NCBI GenBank assembly: GCA_049487715.1
Contig: CP150564.1
Coordinates: forward strand, 496,001-560,000
DNA from: Pycnococcus provasolii
Taxonomy: Eukaryota; Chlorophyta; Pseudoscourfieldiophyceae; Pseudoscourfieldiales
Reading direction: 5' to 3'
Length of the DNA stretch: 64,000 nucleotides
The stretch's first letter is position 1. Each line of letters begins with the position of its first letter. Position numbers and translations under genes: made by a program. This document shows, in pieces, positions 27,712-39,749 of this stretch. Below the pieces are notes generated by a model. The model did not search any database, was not told the DNA's origin, and was given only the letters and a program-made list of their open reading frames with translations.

Positions 27712-28535
27712 TTACATGGCCGTGTCGGCAAGCTTGAAATGCTGCGGAGCTCCGTCAGTCACGCGCACCAAGCGGGTCGTCGCCGGTGCGTTCTCCTTGA
27801 GCCACGGAATTAGGCGATTGTCATTGGCGTATTGAACAAAGGTCGAATCGATCGTGCGATCGATCAATACTCGTCTACGTGCACGACACGCCCGCAGACC
27901 CATAGGCCATAGCTCGCGCGGTCGTCGCCGAAGGAGGTCGAGTGCAGGCATGACCTTCTTCGGCGTCTGAGATTCTTCCTTCCTCGGTGACTCGGGCGGC
28001 GTTTCGACCTTCTTCTCTTTCGTTTTCTCCCTCATCTCGGCGATTTCGGGAAGGAGGGGCGGAGGGCGTCATCCGGGTTGAGGTGGACCTGCGTCATAGA
28101 AACCGAGCTAATGAAGCGTCCCATGAACTCGCCCAACTTTGCGTCCTTCACGACAATGATTGGAGGCCCTTCACCCGCTTTCAGTAGTTCTTCGATGCGA
28201 GCTCCCACATTAGTCGCCATTGCACCCCACAGGGTGAGCGAGATCACGTTAGCGTCGACATCGCCGGAAGGCGCTTCGTCCCACAGTTTCACAACGCGCT
28301 TCACGGAACTTCCACCATTCCTCAGCTCAACCGATTCAAGTTTTCCACAAGAACTCGACTTTGCCCGCGACGCTCACAATGGTACCGACCTCCATACCCC
28401 CGGCCGGCATATTCCAATGAAGGTTGCAGATTGGCGTGACCTTAAGAGGCTTCAAGATCGGAATACCGCCCCGATCTTGTGCTAGGCGACCCACTTTATG
28501 GCGCATTTGGCGCACTGCGAGATTGAGCCTCTTCA
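27712..28535 (-). pseudogene. RPA-like single-stranded-DNA-binding (OB-fold) remnant and possible transposase piece
   Basis: Minus-strand fragments in shifted frames. GTIVSVAGKV (near 28375) followed in another frame by GGSSVKRVVKLWDEAPSGD, VISLTLWGAMA, PPIIVVKDAKLGEFMGR and VHLNPDDALR matches the second DNA-binding OB fold of the large RPA subunit (L-x-L-W-G, then F-x-G-R, then N-P-D). A frameshift lies near 28370. Closer to 27712 the piece LVRVTDGAPQHFKLADTAM is reminiscent of the D-G-x-x-x-H/Q-F-K block of some transposases. RPA-like folds are carried by several eukaryotic transposons, so this is probably element cargo rather than a cellular RPA gene. Confidence 0.5.
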
Positions 28536-28721
28536 TCATCTTCCCGTCGTCACAGGGTGAGTGAGCGATATCACATTTGAGTCCACATGGTGGAGGATGA
28601 TTTGGTTCGCGGTGAACTCCGTGCCGTTGTCCGATTGGAGGATGGCAGGCGGTCCGTAACTCCGTATTGACGGAAGAAATAAATGGACGAGCTCCATCTC
28701 CGCGCGCGCACACAAAAGCAT
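28536..28721 (-). mobile_element. Ty3/gypsy-type integrase core fragment
   Basis: The minus strand encodes PPAILQSDNGTEFTANQI, the second-Asp strand of retroelement integrases (G-x-P-x-x-L-x-S-D-N-G-x-E-F). It ends at HPVTTGR; the continuation KMMKRLNLAVRQMRHKVG is in the next frame, matching the helix after the catalytic Glu region. Frameshifts and the absence of the rest of pol show that it is dead. It directly adjoins the RPA-like piece. Confidence 0.75.
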
Positions 28722-28919
28722 AGCGCAAACGTCGTGCCGGGCCCGCTCGGGATCCCGACGAGTGGGCCGGCCACTCTCCGTTCTGTGGAATGGACCAACG
28801 AGGAATCCCGGGCCCGGGGGGGAAAAAGAGCCCTCTCGTCTTTGACGTTACCGACCGAACTTTTGCTTCCTTTTTCATTTTCCTTCGGCGCGTCAGTCAG
28901 TCCCACCCAGAATAAAGGT
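28722..28919 (+). promoter_or_regulatory. GRV2/RME-8 upstream region with CGGGATCCCG palindrome
   Basis: CGGGATCCCG at 28748-28757 lies about 165 bp before the ATG at 28920 and is followed by a second G/C block (cccgggcccggggggga) near 28807. The interval between the transposon remnant and this ATG is only about 200 bp, so transposon-derived DNA may contribute to the promoter. Confidence 0.4.
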
Positions 28920-31900
28920 ATGGCGTCGCCACCTCCGCCACCTTCACCTTCACCCTCAGCTTCAGCGTCGCCCTCATCCTCATCTTTGCCGCCTGCTTCG
29001 CCTCTGCCTTCGCCGGATGGTGCACTTGTAAGTGTGGGTGTGGGAGGAAGAAGGACGGCAGCACGCCTCCATGAAGGAGGGGCGGCTGCAGCTGCTGCCG
29101 CAGCCATGTACCCGTTCTCCATGCCGAACTGCGTTGGAAGGTACCTCGTCACCAAGTGCAGCTGGAGAGGCAAGTACAAGCGACTGCTGTGCATCACGAC
29201 TTCGGCCATCGTCACGCTCGATCCGACGTCGCTGGAAATCACCAACAAATACACTTTCGTCGGCGACGGAGACTTCGAGGCGGTGCGCATCGACGGCGTC
29301 ATGGAGACGTGGAGTGGGCGAGGAGGTGGCACGGAGGGCGACTTCATACTAAGCGTCAGACAGTCGCGAACAGCCAAATTCAAGGCGATTCGATTCGTCA
29401 CGGCGTGCCGAGCAGCACTGCTCACGGACCTGTACACGTGCCTGTCGCAGGCGAGGGCACGGGGAAGCCTCGCAAGACATGTCAAGCCGCTGCCTGACGC
29501 CGCGGTGGCGCAAAGCGCGGTGCGAGCGCTCGAGCTGACGTTCACAGCCGCGAGGAATGTGGTGCTTTCCATCACGCCCGTTGGCGTTAAGGTTGACGGC
29601 GCCGACGGAACGACGACGGGCGAAATCATCCCGTTCATGGCGCTTGAATTGCGCGCGGGCGCGCTGCTGCTCGCAGACCCAACGCCGGCGCCAAGCCCGC
29701 AGCACATCGCGCCGCTCGCCATGTGCCTTGGACCGTCGCAGCCTAAGCGTTACCGACTCTTCGCGTTTGGCGACGCGACGAGGCGACTTGCATTCGTGGA
29801 AGCGGCGGCGCGCGTGTCCACCGCGGCGGTGGGGCGCGCGCTTGCGTACGACGCGCGACCGAACGAGACGGTGGAAAGCATGCTAACTGCCGAGTCGGCG
29901 CCGGAAAGACCAGCCGGCGATGTCGTCGCGGATAACACACCGCTTGGCGAGTGGCGTGCGACAAGGCAGCAGCATGATGACCAGCATCAGCGACAGCACC
30001 TCAGTGCGTGCAGGCTCATCCTGACTCCCACCTCGCTGGTCGAACGCGACGCGGAGACCTTCGCCCTGAGGGCAGCCTGGCGTCTGAGCGAGGTGCGTGC
30101 CATCGTGCGCAATGCCACGGAGGTGCAGATGCTTGCCATCGTCATGAACGATCCTTCCGCACCCATCGGCGTTTATCTGCTGGCGCGGCGCGACGACCTC
30201 GTCGCCGCCATGGTAGATGCCGTGGAGGCGGCACGCACGCGATCGTGGTCAGCATACGCCGCGGGATCATCGAGCGTACCGCCACCGCCCACCGCACGCG
30301 TTGCGGTGATGCCCGCTGTCCCCCTAGCGGGCGATCGCATTCACAGCGCGCGTCCCGCGCCAGGTCCCGTTGGAGCATGCACGTTCCCATCGTGGGCGAA
30401 CTCCGACCCGGAGGTGGAGCGCCTGCTCATTGGACACCTCGCGGACTGTGGCGGGCTCGCCGCAGCTGCAGCCGCTGACTCCAAAAGCCGAGCAGGTGCG
30501 AAAGGCGCGGCAGCCGCGCTGCGCAGGTGTGTCGCCGTTTGCAACGCCAGCATGCCATTTGGAGGCGTTTCGCCGCGCTGTCACGTCGACGAAGCAGCGC
30601 CCGCCGCACTGCTCGCGCTGCTACCGACGCCGTCGAATTTGGACGCCGCACCAAGGCCGGAAGAGGCGAGCTATGACGCAGACGTGCTTGCATGCCTGCA
30701 CAGGCTGAGCACGGTCGTTTCCGTCGCAAGCCTTCTCTGCGGAACGCCGGGAGCGCTGAGCCGTGTATTCGGCTGCGTCAGAAGCGCGGATGCGGGAATT
30801 GCCTACGCGTCGGCGCGGCTTCTGTCCCTTCTCTTCTTGGGGAAACGCCAGGGGGACGGTAGTGCGATGGGTATTGGCGCAGCCATTGGGGCGAACGTCG
30901 CCGTGGCGCGTGCGGGCCTTGCCGCTGGCCTTGACGCCGCGCGACGTGCCGCAACTAATGTAGCCCATGGAAATCACGGGTCTTCTGGAGATGCCGCCGC
31001 CGAGGGTGGAAATGCCAGCTCGTCCACAAATACCAACGATGGCATGAATGCAACGCCATCCGCCAAACCCGGTAAAAGGATGGCTGCAGCATTCTCCGAC
31101 GCCATGGGATTAGGTGGTGGTGGCAAGCAGCACATTCAAATTGACGACGAACCAGGATCAGCGAGATATGCCAAGGCAAATGCCCTCAGCAACATACAGC
31201 GATGCGGTGTTCTCGTGTCGCCTCTGCGTCACGTGCCAAAGACCAGCGCGCTCGTCTCGCTGGCGGTAGTTGAGGCTGTGTGCCTTGTGGTTTGCGAGCC
31301 TGGGTCTGCGACGACGGACTCGGCAACCTTTAGCCTCCTATTGATGGAGTGTGCGAGTCTCGGAAGGCCTCTCTTTCTTCTGTTTGATCATCCTGCTTCG
31401 CGTGTCACGGAGGGCGTGAGCCTTCTGATGCGCGCCATCGCCGAATGCGGGGTGGGTGCCGCGTCAGTGATGCGAGATGCAGCGCTGCGTGAGGGCGCAG
31501 TGCTGCATCATTTGCTCGAGAGCGTGAGGTCGTGCGCGGAGCATCGCCTCTCGTCGAATTCCGCATCTCGGAGCCTACCAACGTTGGAGGCGACAGTCGC
31601 CTCTTCAATGGGCACGGATCCTCGCAATGCAAAGCACACGGAAACATCCGAGGAGGCGGTTGCAAGGAGAAGGGCGCTGAGTCGCGAGCTTGTCGCACTG
31701 TGGTGCGACGGACATGTCGATGCTGTGGCGCTGATGGAACGAGTATTCCCGCAGGGCCTGCTCGCGCATCTGAAGAAACCTCGTGAATCAGCACGGAACA
31801 AGGGCAACGCTTCGAATAACAGCATTTCCCAAAGGGCTTCGACTATTGCTAACAGCACCTCTGGAGGCTCCAATAACGATGCACATTCGACTTCGAGTGT

Positions 31901-34900
31901 GAAGACAATCATGGCTCGAGGACAAGGCAACGCCGAGGCTGGCGGTGAGCGCAATGCGGTTGATCCTGCGACAGTGTCTAACCTAGCGGCATCCTTTCCT
32001 CCGCCACCAACGTCGAGCGAGACTGCGCCATCGAGCGAGGCACCTGCACCAGCGGCAGCGGCGCAAGTGCCCTCCCCTGCCGAAGGACACGAGGAAAGTT
32101 CCGCTGCAGATGGTAGGAATGCGCCGTCGTCGCAAGGCAAGGAGAGTGACGATGGATCCGGGGAGTCGCCGCGCGCCGCACGCCGTGATCTCCCCGTCTC
32201 TATGCAATTAGCTCACGCTGCGCCGAATCCGGAGAGTGTGGTAGTGCGCGGAAACTGGGCAGCGTTCTGGAGTGCTCTTGCTACAGACCACGCACTGCCC
32301 ACCCTCGTGTGGGATGAGAGATGCCGCCGTGATGTAATTGAGGCACTCGCGAATGAGGAGGAACGCCTGCGGCTGGCACGCAGCCAATTTGGCGGTGACA
32401 CTGAAGCTGGGTATCCAAGCTGGAATCACACCGCGTTCGCCGTCGTGTACCCATCGCTCGCACACGAACCCGTGGTCGGTGGCATCAACTTGCGGCTACT
32501 GCTTGAGCCCGCCCAGACTGGCACAGCGGCAGGATCGGGCACGCGCCGAAGTTACGTCATGGCGTTGGACGATCCGCTTGGACTAGTGCGCAGCTTGCTC
32601 ACTGATCTGCTGACCCTCGCGGACGGCGACCTCTACTTTCACACCAACGTGCGACTCGTTGCGCGAGATGCGTCGCGCAGTCGCTGGCCACCAATTTCGA
32701 GCGCCTCCGACGCGCGGAGAGTGCAGGTGGTTAATGCGCTTAGCCTTGTCTACCGCATACGGTGCGGCGAAATTGGCCCGCTGCCCAAGGTGACTGAGCA
32801 CATCGTGCGTCTCTTCGATGTCACGTTCCACGCGCCGCTGCGCGCTGCGCTGCTGTCACTACTCGAATCACTCTGCATGAACAAGACGAACGCATCTGCA
32901 GCCATTGCCGTGGGTGCGGCTGACATGCTCGTCGCCACGGTTATGATGTCGCACGAGGCGGCGCACCGCGTTCTGAGCGCGAGCCGTGGCGGGGTGGTGG
33001 GAGCAGCCGCGGTGGCTGCCGGTGCACCTGCGCTAGCGAGTGGCGTTCACAAGGAACCGGTGAGAGAGTGGTTCTGCGAGCTCGACGACAACGACGACGG
33101 CGGAGCTGCGGCGTCAGACAGCAAGCGCTCGGGTCCGCACCGCAAGGAGGAGCTGTTGCGTATGCTGCGTGACGGTAAAATTGGTCTTCACACACGTTGC
33201 TTTGCGCAGGGCATGCTGCGATCGCAGCCGCTTTTTGAGATACGCGAGCTGCGGTGGCTATGCGCGTCAACGGAGCACACTTCCGCACCGACGGAGGCTG
33301 CTGAGAGTGTGAATAGCGGAGGATCCGGGCGCCTTAGCAGTGCCGCAACACTGGAGATGGCCGTGGCAAGCCTTCGCATCTTGCACAAAATGCTCGCGGA
33401 CCATCCGGGAGCTGATAGCGACGGACGGCCGTTCTTGCCCCCACCGCTCATTCGCACGCAGCTGTGGCGAGAGGATCTGCTTGCGGGCATCGTGCAAGGT
33501 GTCCTCACAAATCACTCTGGCATTGTTGCAGGTTGCTGCTCGCTCGTATTAGCACTGTGCGACGGGGCGGCTGTCGAAAAGCTTTCACGTCTTTACCGCA
33601 CCGGATTGTTCTTCTTCGTGCTCATGTACACGGGCAGCGATCTGCTGGAGTGCGCGAAACTGCTCGCCGCAACGCACACGCGCCAATCTCCATGCGGCAC
33701 ACCCGGAGGGAAGCCCGATGGTGCGGACGGCACGTCCGACATTCCGTCAACTACGGGCTTGCGCGGACGAAGCGCTCTCGGCGACGCGCTTCCGGAAAGC
33801 CTGCTCTACGTGCTGCACGCGCGGGGAGCTGAATCGTTCGCGCGTGCGCTTGTGGGTGACTCGGACACGCCAGAGTTGCTCTGGACAACAGCGATGCGCG
33901 CTCGAACGCTTCTACCTGCGATATCGGCGCACGTCGGAGAACTTCCCGAACGCCTTCGCGAGAGCACATTCGTTCGCTTCGACTACCTGCCTCTTCCCCC
34001 GATCCACTATTCGGAGCTCGACGGCGAGGTTTGGTGTCACAGGTACTACCTTCGTGCCCTCACGGACACGTCGCGCTTTCCGGACTGGGTTATCGACGAG
34101 CCGGTCGATTTGCTGCAGAGCGTGCTGGAGCTGTGGCGCAAGGAGTCTTCGAAGAAGGTGGAAACATTTGACATCCGCAGCTCGCTAGGATCACTCGATT
34201 TGCTCGCGACTCTGGAGGATCGGCTTCGGCAAGAGCAGCCTGACGTGACGAATGTGTCTGATGCGGCACTTCTCTCGGCGGTGGATGCTGAGATCCTTAA
34301 GCGTGCCTACCGCACCATCGCGCGAAAGCACCATCCAGACAAGAATCCTGCAGATGGCGGGGAGCGCTTCATGCGAGCTCAGCGCGCATACGAGCAGCTC
34401 ATGCATCGGTGCACCACAGAGCGCGGTGACGCGAGCGTAAGCGAGGCTTCGGCAGCGACGCGGCGTGCGCTGGGCTTGGGTGCGGATGTTGCAAGGGTGC
34501 AGCTCGTGATCGCCACGCAGGTCATTTTGTACAGCCGAAGCTCGGAGGTGCTTGCGCCGTTCCGCTACGCGGGATACAGCATGGTGATGACCACACTCAA
34601 GGTGCTTGCGAGCGATCCTGAGTTTTTCGAGAGCGGTGCGCTTGAGCTGACGCATCAGCTTTGCAAGCTACTTTTCCTGACGTGCACGTCGTCAGCGAAG
34701 AACGGCATCGCGCTCGTGATTGAGAGCGCTGACGCCGAAGCTAGATCTCTGGTTGCCGACGACTCGGGCGGCGGCGGCGGCGGCGGCGGTGCACGTGCTC
34801 CCGAGTCTGTTCGCGTTCTGGCTGACGTGTTCACTCGCTGTGCTTCTCGCATAACCACGAGCATAGCGGTGGAAGAGGAGGGCGAGCAGGATCAGGAGAT

Positions 34901-37549
34901 GGCCAGCAGTGGCGGTGAGGAGATGAGCAACGCCGGCGCTGCTAAGTCGAGCTCTGCACCTGACCCGTCACTCGAGGGTGCCACGTCATACATTCTCAAG
35001 ACGTTTGCGGGTCTCTCTGCTCTGAACGAGACGTACCACGCGCTCGCGCTTGTTCCCCGCGTGGTGGCTGAGGCGGTTCGACTCTGCCTGCCCCCCACGC
35101 GCCGCATCGTCGCGGAAGCTTCTCTGCAGTGCCTTGGAAGCTTTGGCACGCGTCCTGAGCTTGCCGCGCTCTCCTCTCGCCTCGGAGCGGTGTATGTGTG
35201 CATTCATCGTGCACTGCTGTTCGATGTCACCGCAGAGGGTGTTGCGACGGATGACTCGACGGCGGTTGGCGGTGCGGGCGTGGTGGCAGCAAACAACCAC
35301 CTGGCCATGCTTGCCGTGCGAGCCCTCGGGCGCCTGAATGGCTCGCTGCCAGGTTCGCTTGCCACAGCCCCCTGCCCCCAGGCTGCCGGCGTGCTCGCCG
35401 CACTTCTGCCGAGTGCGCTCTTCGCGCGACTAAGCGACGTGGATCCACGGCCTCTGCTTCGCCTGCTGAATGCCACGACTCCCGCATTCACCACGGAGCT
35501 TGTTTGGTCGGCACGCTTTCGCGACGAGCTTGCTCGGCACGTCGCCTCGCAATTCGTCGCGCTACGTGAGAGTGGTGGCCCAACATCTGATGCGCCAGCG
35601 GAGGAGTTGTTGAGCTTCTCGGATTCCGTGCTTGGCAAGAGCCACGAGTTCGCCTACGACGCGGCGAGCGAGCTGCTTTTCGTCGCCGGCTACTGCGTGG
35701 ATGCCTTTGTGGCAAACAGCGGCAGTCAGGCTATCCCCGGTCTTACCGTTGTGCGTGCCATGCCAATTGCTGGCTCCGAAGGTGGGTCGAAGAGCCGAGA
35801 GCGCGCCGCCTCGAGCTCGGAAGGCGCAAGCGCGCCGGCGCTCAGCGCGGCTGTGAACGTGCTTCAGTTCGCGGAGGCGCTGAGGCGCTTCCTGCAACAT
35901 CGCCGCGCTTCGGACGAGAGTCAGCGCAGGACGCTCCTCGCTCTCGTGGCACTCGAGCGCCTGATTGGCCTGCGTCCGGAGGTGTCGTCTCTCTTTGAGT
36001 CGAATCGCGGTGGCGTCGAGCCCCTGCCACAGATGCTGCGAACATTCGGGCCGTGCATTGGCGCCGGTTCCGCGCGCGCGCTTCTCGCGCTCACCGCGCA
36101 CGCACCCGTCGCGGCGACTCTCGGACGAGACACGCAAGTCGCGCTGAGCCTGTTCCGGCAACTTCTCAAGCCGCAGCGCCGCGCCGCAGCCGACGGTGAC
36201 CGCGACGAGGAATGCGCCATGGCTGCACGCTCCGACAGCCTCGCTCTTCTGCATGCGCTTGGCAACGCGGATGCGGTTGCATGGGTCGCCGCTCAGATGG
36301 GCGGCGCGCTGATTCTGCTGCGAGTGAGCCTCGAACAGGGTGAGGTGCCCGTGCCACTGCAGCATGCGTCGCTTCGCCTTCTTGGGCGACTGATGCACCA
36401 GCCCGCGCACGGCTCGCGCGTCGTCGCGTGCGTGTCTCGCCTTCTCCCTCCTGGATTTACCGGCGTTCTCGCGGACGGCGACGGAGCTGCGAGCCTCGCG
36501 GCGTTTGATCAGCCGAGCCGAACGCCCGAGCGTGTTTGGAGCGAGAAGGCTAAGCTGGCTCTGATTGCGTCGCTGAAAGAGCGCGCGGAGGAGGCGGAAG
36601 TCAAGCTCGGCGAGGCTGGCGCGGCTGGCGTGGAATTGCCGGCTGTGCCTGTGCTGAACGACGTAGTTGTCGACCCCGCGGATGGCCCGCTGCTTGGAGG
36701 CATTTACGTGAGACTCTTCCTGTCGGATCCAGGGTATCCTCTGCGCAATGCAGGGCACGTGCTCGAGAGCTTAAGTGGCGCGCTCGGGGCAGCCTTCGAG
36801 AGTGGCGACGTGGACACGTCGGTGCTTCTTTCCGCCGCGGTCGTCGCGCTCCTGCGGCACCACGCCGCGGCGTCCGCCGCTGCTGGCGCGTGCGGCATTG
36901 CCGAGCGTGCGCTCAGTGCCGCGCACACGCTGCACGAAGGTGGCGGAGATGCGTTCAATGCCGCGATGCGCGTCGTTCACGCTCTCGCAAGGCACGTTCC
37001 AGACGTCGTCGGCGGCGCATTCGCGCCACGAGTCGGTGGTCTCGCCGCACTGACGCAGCGCACGTCGAAGGGCGGCGGCCGCTGGGCGTTCTTTGCCTGC
37101 ATCGAGGCGCTCACCGGTTGCCTGCGCGGTGCCCGTCGGCGCACCGAGGCGATTGCCGCCGAGGCGGAGGCTTGCGGACTCATTGATACGCTGGTCGGGC
37201 TGCTCCCGGCGAGCGGCGCGGTGGTCGTGGCTGGCGATGGTGGGGATGATGGAGGCGGCGAGCTTCCGCGCGGCACGGAGGTGGCGCTGGCTGTTCAGCT
37301 CCTCGAGGCTCTCAGCGTTGCGGAGATGGGAACGCCGTGCCTTCGTATTCGCTCTCGGCTTGACGGATTGGAAAGCTGGAATCATGCCACCGGGCAAGAC
37401 CATTCCTTATTTTTGCCGTCGGGCGGCGGTGGCGGCGGCGGCGAAACGGCGTCCGTGCTTTCCCTGCTCGGAGAAAGTGCGCGCCTTGCCCTTCCGCCAC
37501 CGCCTAAGCAGACAGCAACAACAAATGAGGGTGGTGAGGAAGGTGCACC

Positions 37550-37581
<32 letters not shown>

Positions 37582-37613
37582 CAACAACAACACAGGTGAG
37601 TAAAGTACAGTAG
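28920..37613 (+). CDS. GRV2/RME-8 (DNAJC13) endosomal J-domain protein
   Basis: 2,897 residues from the ATG at 28920; an in-frame ATG at 28683 exists but lies in the promoter block. The N-terminus has a Pro/Ser/Ala leader and then FSMPNCVGRYLVTKCSWRGK, LLCITTSAIVTLDPTSLEIT and NKYTFVGD, matching the PH-like N-terminal region of RME-8. A GYF-like segment lies near 1,380. The J domain near 1,785 carries AYRTIARKHHPDKNP, with the HPD that stimulates Hsc70. Armadillo-like helices fill the rest. RME-8 works on early endosomes with Hsc70, clathrin and sorting nexins. Plant GRV2 is about 2,550 residues; the extra length is in low-complexity inserts. The frame passes a perfect donor (cag|gtgagt, intron from 37596) just before its stop, so the true C-terminus may differ. 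Confidence 0.9.
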
Positions 37614-37741
37614 TAGTCTAAGTAGTTTTATTTGTATATCACAAAAGCTTTTTTTTTTCATCTTGTTGATTCTTATTACCTTGAGCAACAACAAATCAAA
37701 AACATCATCAACTCAAGTAGTCTAGTGCCTCGCTCACATCA

Positions 37742-38899
37742 TCAAATTGTCGTCTTGCCATACTGCGTATGGTTGGGTACACCGCGAGATGGATTCGGTC
37801 CGAGCGATGACAGGATCCGACGGGCGTCCGCGTCGGATGTGCACGCCACGAGCGTGCCGACGGCTTCCGTGTTATACCACGGATGGGCGCCCGTCTTGAT
37901 GCGCTCGGCGCGCTGGTCAAGGACGACCAAGTAGCGCCCGGGCGCCAAGACGCCACGCTCGCAGCGCGCGCGCCAATTGACGACCCATTCACGCTCCGTC
38001 TTGACTTCATCCCAATGGAACGAGGTCAAGACGGAGCGTCCGCCGCCGACGCGCATCGGCGGAATGCCGTCCGCATTTCCATACTGCCACTCGTGGCGGA
38101 AGCCGACGGGCACACCCTTTCCGACGAGCCCAGCTGGCGTCTGCACTCCCGCTGCCCACGCCGCGACGTGCTGTGTTTTTTTGCTACTAACATTTTCGGG
38201 CTTGGTGGTCTTCCATCCGAACTGTGTGCCGCCGTCGTAGCCCGCTTGGATTTTCGACGCGCCGCTCATCTCCACCATCATCCCGTCGCCGTTGTCGGTA
38301 TCTTGCACGCTCATGACCCCAACAAGATGCCAAAGCCACGTGTCCTTGTGCTCAGCTCGGTTGCGTTGTGCGATGTCCGACGCGTCACACGATGTGAGCG
38401 GCTTTACTCGGTGGGACTTTAGGATGGGTCCCCAGCTCACTCTTTTTTGTGCCGTCGTCGTCGTCGCCCCGTCGTCGTCGTCGTCGATCACGACGACGCT
38501 CCGAAGCCGTTTGGCTGGCGATGGCGTCGCCGCCGCATCCGCACCAGCGCCGGCGCCAAGAGCGTCGCCTCCACCACCATCGTCAACCCCGCTGCTGCGC
38601 TTGGTGGGTGTTGTCGTTGGCGTCGTGGTGGGTGTCGTCGTTGTTGGCGGCATCACGACGTCAAATGTGAGCTTCTTCTCCTTCGCGTCGTCGAAGGCGA
38701 TCAACAACGACGCCGAATCAGTGATAACACAAACATCTCCGTCTGAGTCGACGTACGTGATCGTTGCATTATGTTGCGTCTTGTCGAATTTTTGCGCGAC
38801 GGTATCAATGAGCGCGGCATACGTCGTAGAATGAGTCAAAGACACACAGTGACACACGCCGTTGTGGCGGAGCTTCACGACGCGCTCCACCTCTGCCAT
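37742..38899 (-). CDS. PB1-domain protein, C-terminal domain unknown
   Basis: 385 residues from ATG at 38897-38899; the frame opens 17 codons earlier at a TTG. The first 80 residues fold as a PB1 domain: VVKLRHNGVCHCVSLTHS, a helix, then ITYVDSDGDVCVITDSASL, the acidic OPCA-type motif that pairs with a basic partner. A Thr/Pro and Asp-rich linker follows. The C-terminal 210 residues contain many Trp and aromatic blocks (DTWLWHLVGVMSVQD, GFRHEWQYGNADG, LTSFHWDEVKTEREW, APGRYLVVLDQ) and look like one folded domain that is not recognised. The only lead is the PB1 domain, which mediates signalling complexes. A 15-bp perfect inverted repeat lies inside the coding sequence. Confidence 0.72.
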   Translation of the reverse strand: MAEVERVVKLRHNGVCHCVSLTHSTTYAALIDTVAQKFDKTQHNATITYVDSDGDVCVITDSASLLIAFDDAKEKKLTFDVVMPPTTTTPTTTPTTTPTKRSSGVDDGGGGDALGAGAGADAAATPSPAKRLRSVVVIDDDDDGATTTTAQKRVSWGPILKSHRVKPLTSCDASDIAQRNRAEHKDTWLWHLVGVMSVQDTDNGDGMMVEMSGASKIQAGYDGGTQFGWKTTKPENVSSKKTQHVAAWAAGVQTPAGLVGKGVPVGFRHEWQYGNADGIPPMRVGGGRSVLTSFHWDEVKTEREWVVNWRARCERGVLAPGRYLVVLDQRAERIKTGAHPWYNTEAVGTLVACTSDADARRILSSLGPNPSRGVPNHTQYGKTTI

Positions 38900-39078
38900 T
38901 GATTGGTTGCTGGGAAATGAGGAAATCACCTTGTGATGATGGGACGCCAAGGCAGTTCAAGGCGCAATTGGGGGATTGGTTCTTGTTTCCCGACCGAGCT
39001 ATGCGCGTCTTCTGTCACGCATCACATCACATAAGTTTTCACTTTTCACTTTTTAGCATCCATCATCAATAATTCATC

Positions 39079-39549
39079 ATGAGCCTCGTCGACGACGACG
39101 ACGCCCTACTGCTCTTTGATAATCTCATGGCCTTGCTGACGACGTACAACGGCGATTCTTCTGTACGTAACTTGATTCTTTACGCGGATTGTCCTTTCAT
39201 GCGACCTCGAAAGGTCAACTACGACGACCCTCGTGAGTGGTACTTGAAAGAAAGCCGTCATGTCAAAGGGGGACAGTGGCGGGACTTTTGCGGTTGCTCA
39301 CTTTGTGGGCGCCACGAAATGAACGGGGACTATCAAAGCTACCTGAAACATGCCTACGGATACGCGCATCAATCGGATTTGCGGGAGCGGCGCAAGAATG
39401 ATCAGCGAACGAATGCGATCATCGATATCGTGCTGAGGCTGCAATGTATTCGCAAGCGCCAAGCTTTGTTTGACGTGATGGAAGCAAGCTGTGGCGGACG
39501 CGCTCCGCCAGCGGACATCGTGAAGCACATAGTGGAGCTCAGTAAGTGA
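39079..39549 (+). CDS. Small Cys/His protein, unknown function
   Basis: 156 residues starting at an ATG after an AT-rich leader. The start is acidic (MSLVDDDDALLLFDNLMALL). The middle has DFCGCSLCGRHEMNGDYQSY, a cluster of three Cys and a His that could bind zinc, followed by HAYGYAHQSDLRERRKN. Two amphipathic helices end the protein. It lies head to head with the PB1 gene, about 180 bp between the two ATGs, and may share its promoter. No family is recognised. Confidence 0.5.
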   Translation: MSLVDDDDALLLFDNLMALLTTYNGDSSVRNLILYADCPFMRPRKVNYDDPREWYLKESRHVKGGQWRDFCGCSLCGRHEMNGDYQSYLKHAYGYAHQSDLRERRKNDQRTNAIIDIVLRLQCIRKRQALFDVMEASCGGRAPPADIVKHIVELSK

Positions 39550-39749
39550 GAGGAAGAGAAAGTGGTTGGTGTGTGTTGCGTGTAACCAAAAGCATCACTA
39601 CAATACTCCCCGTCTGTCTACGCGACTCTGCGTGCGCTTGCGTGCCGCAACTCTCACTACTTGATGCACACGTCTTTCACCACCTCACTCACTCACTCAC
39701 CACTTCATCCACAACGCCGTCAGCCTCCTCTTCCTCCTCCACCACCTCC

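Noticed and set aside
5428-37724. Repeated 7-mer TAGTCTA (5428, 6939, 10847, 12022, 15686, 25947, 37614, 37718; complement at 21188), all intergenic
   Set aside because: About eight copies are expected by chance on both strands of 64 kb, one is part of the duplicated segment, and AT-rich gaps favour it. It is not evidence for a control element.
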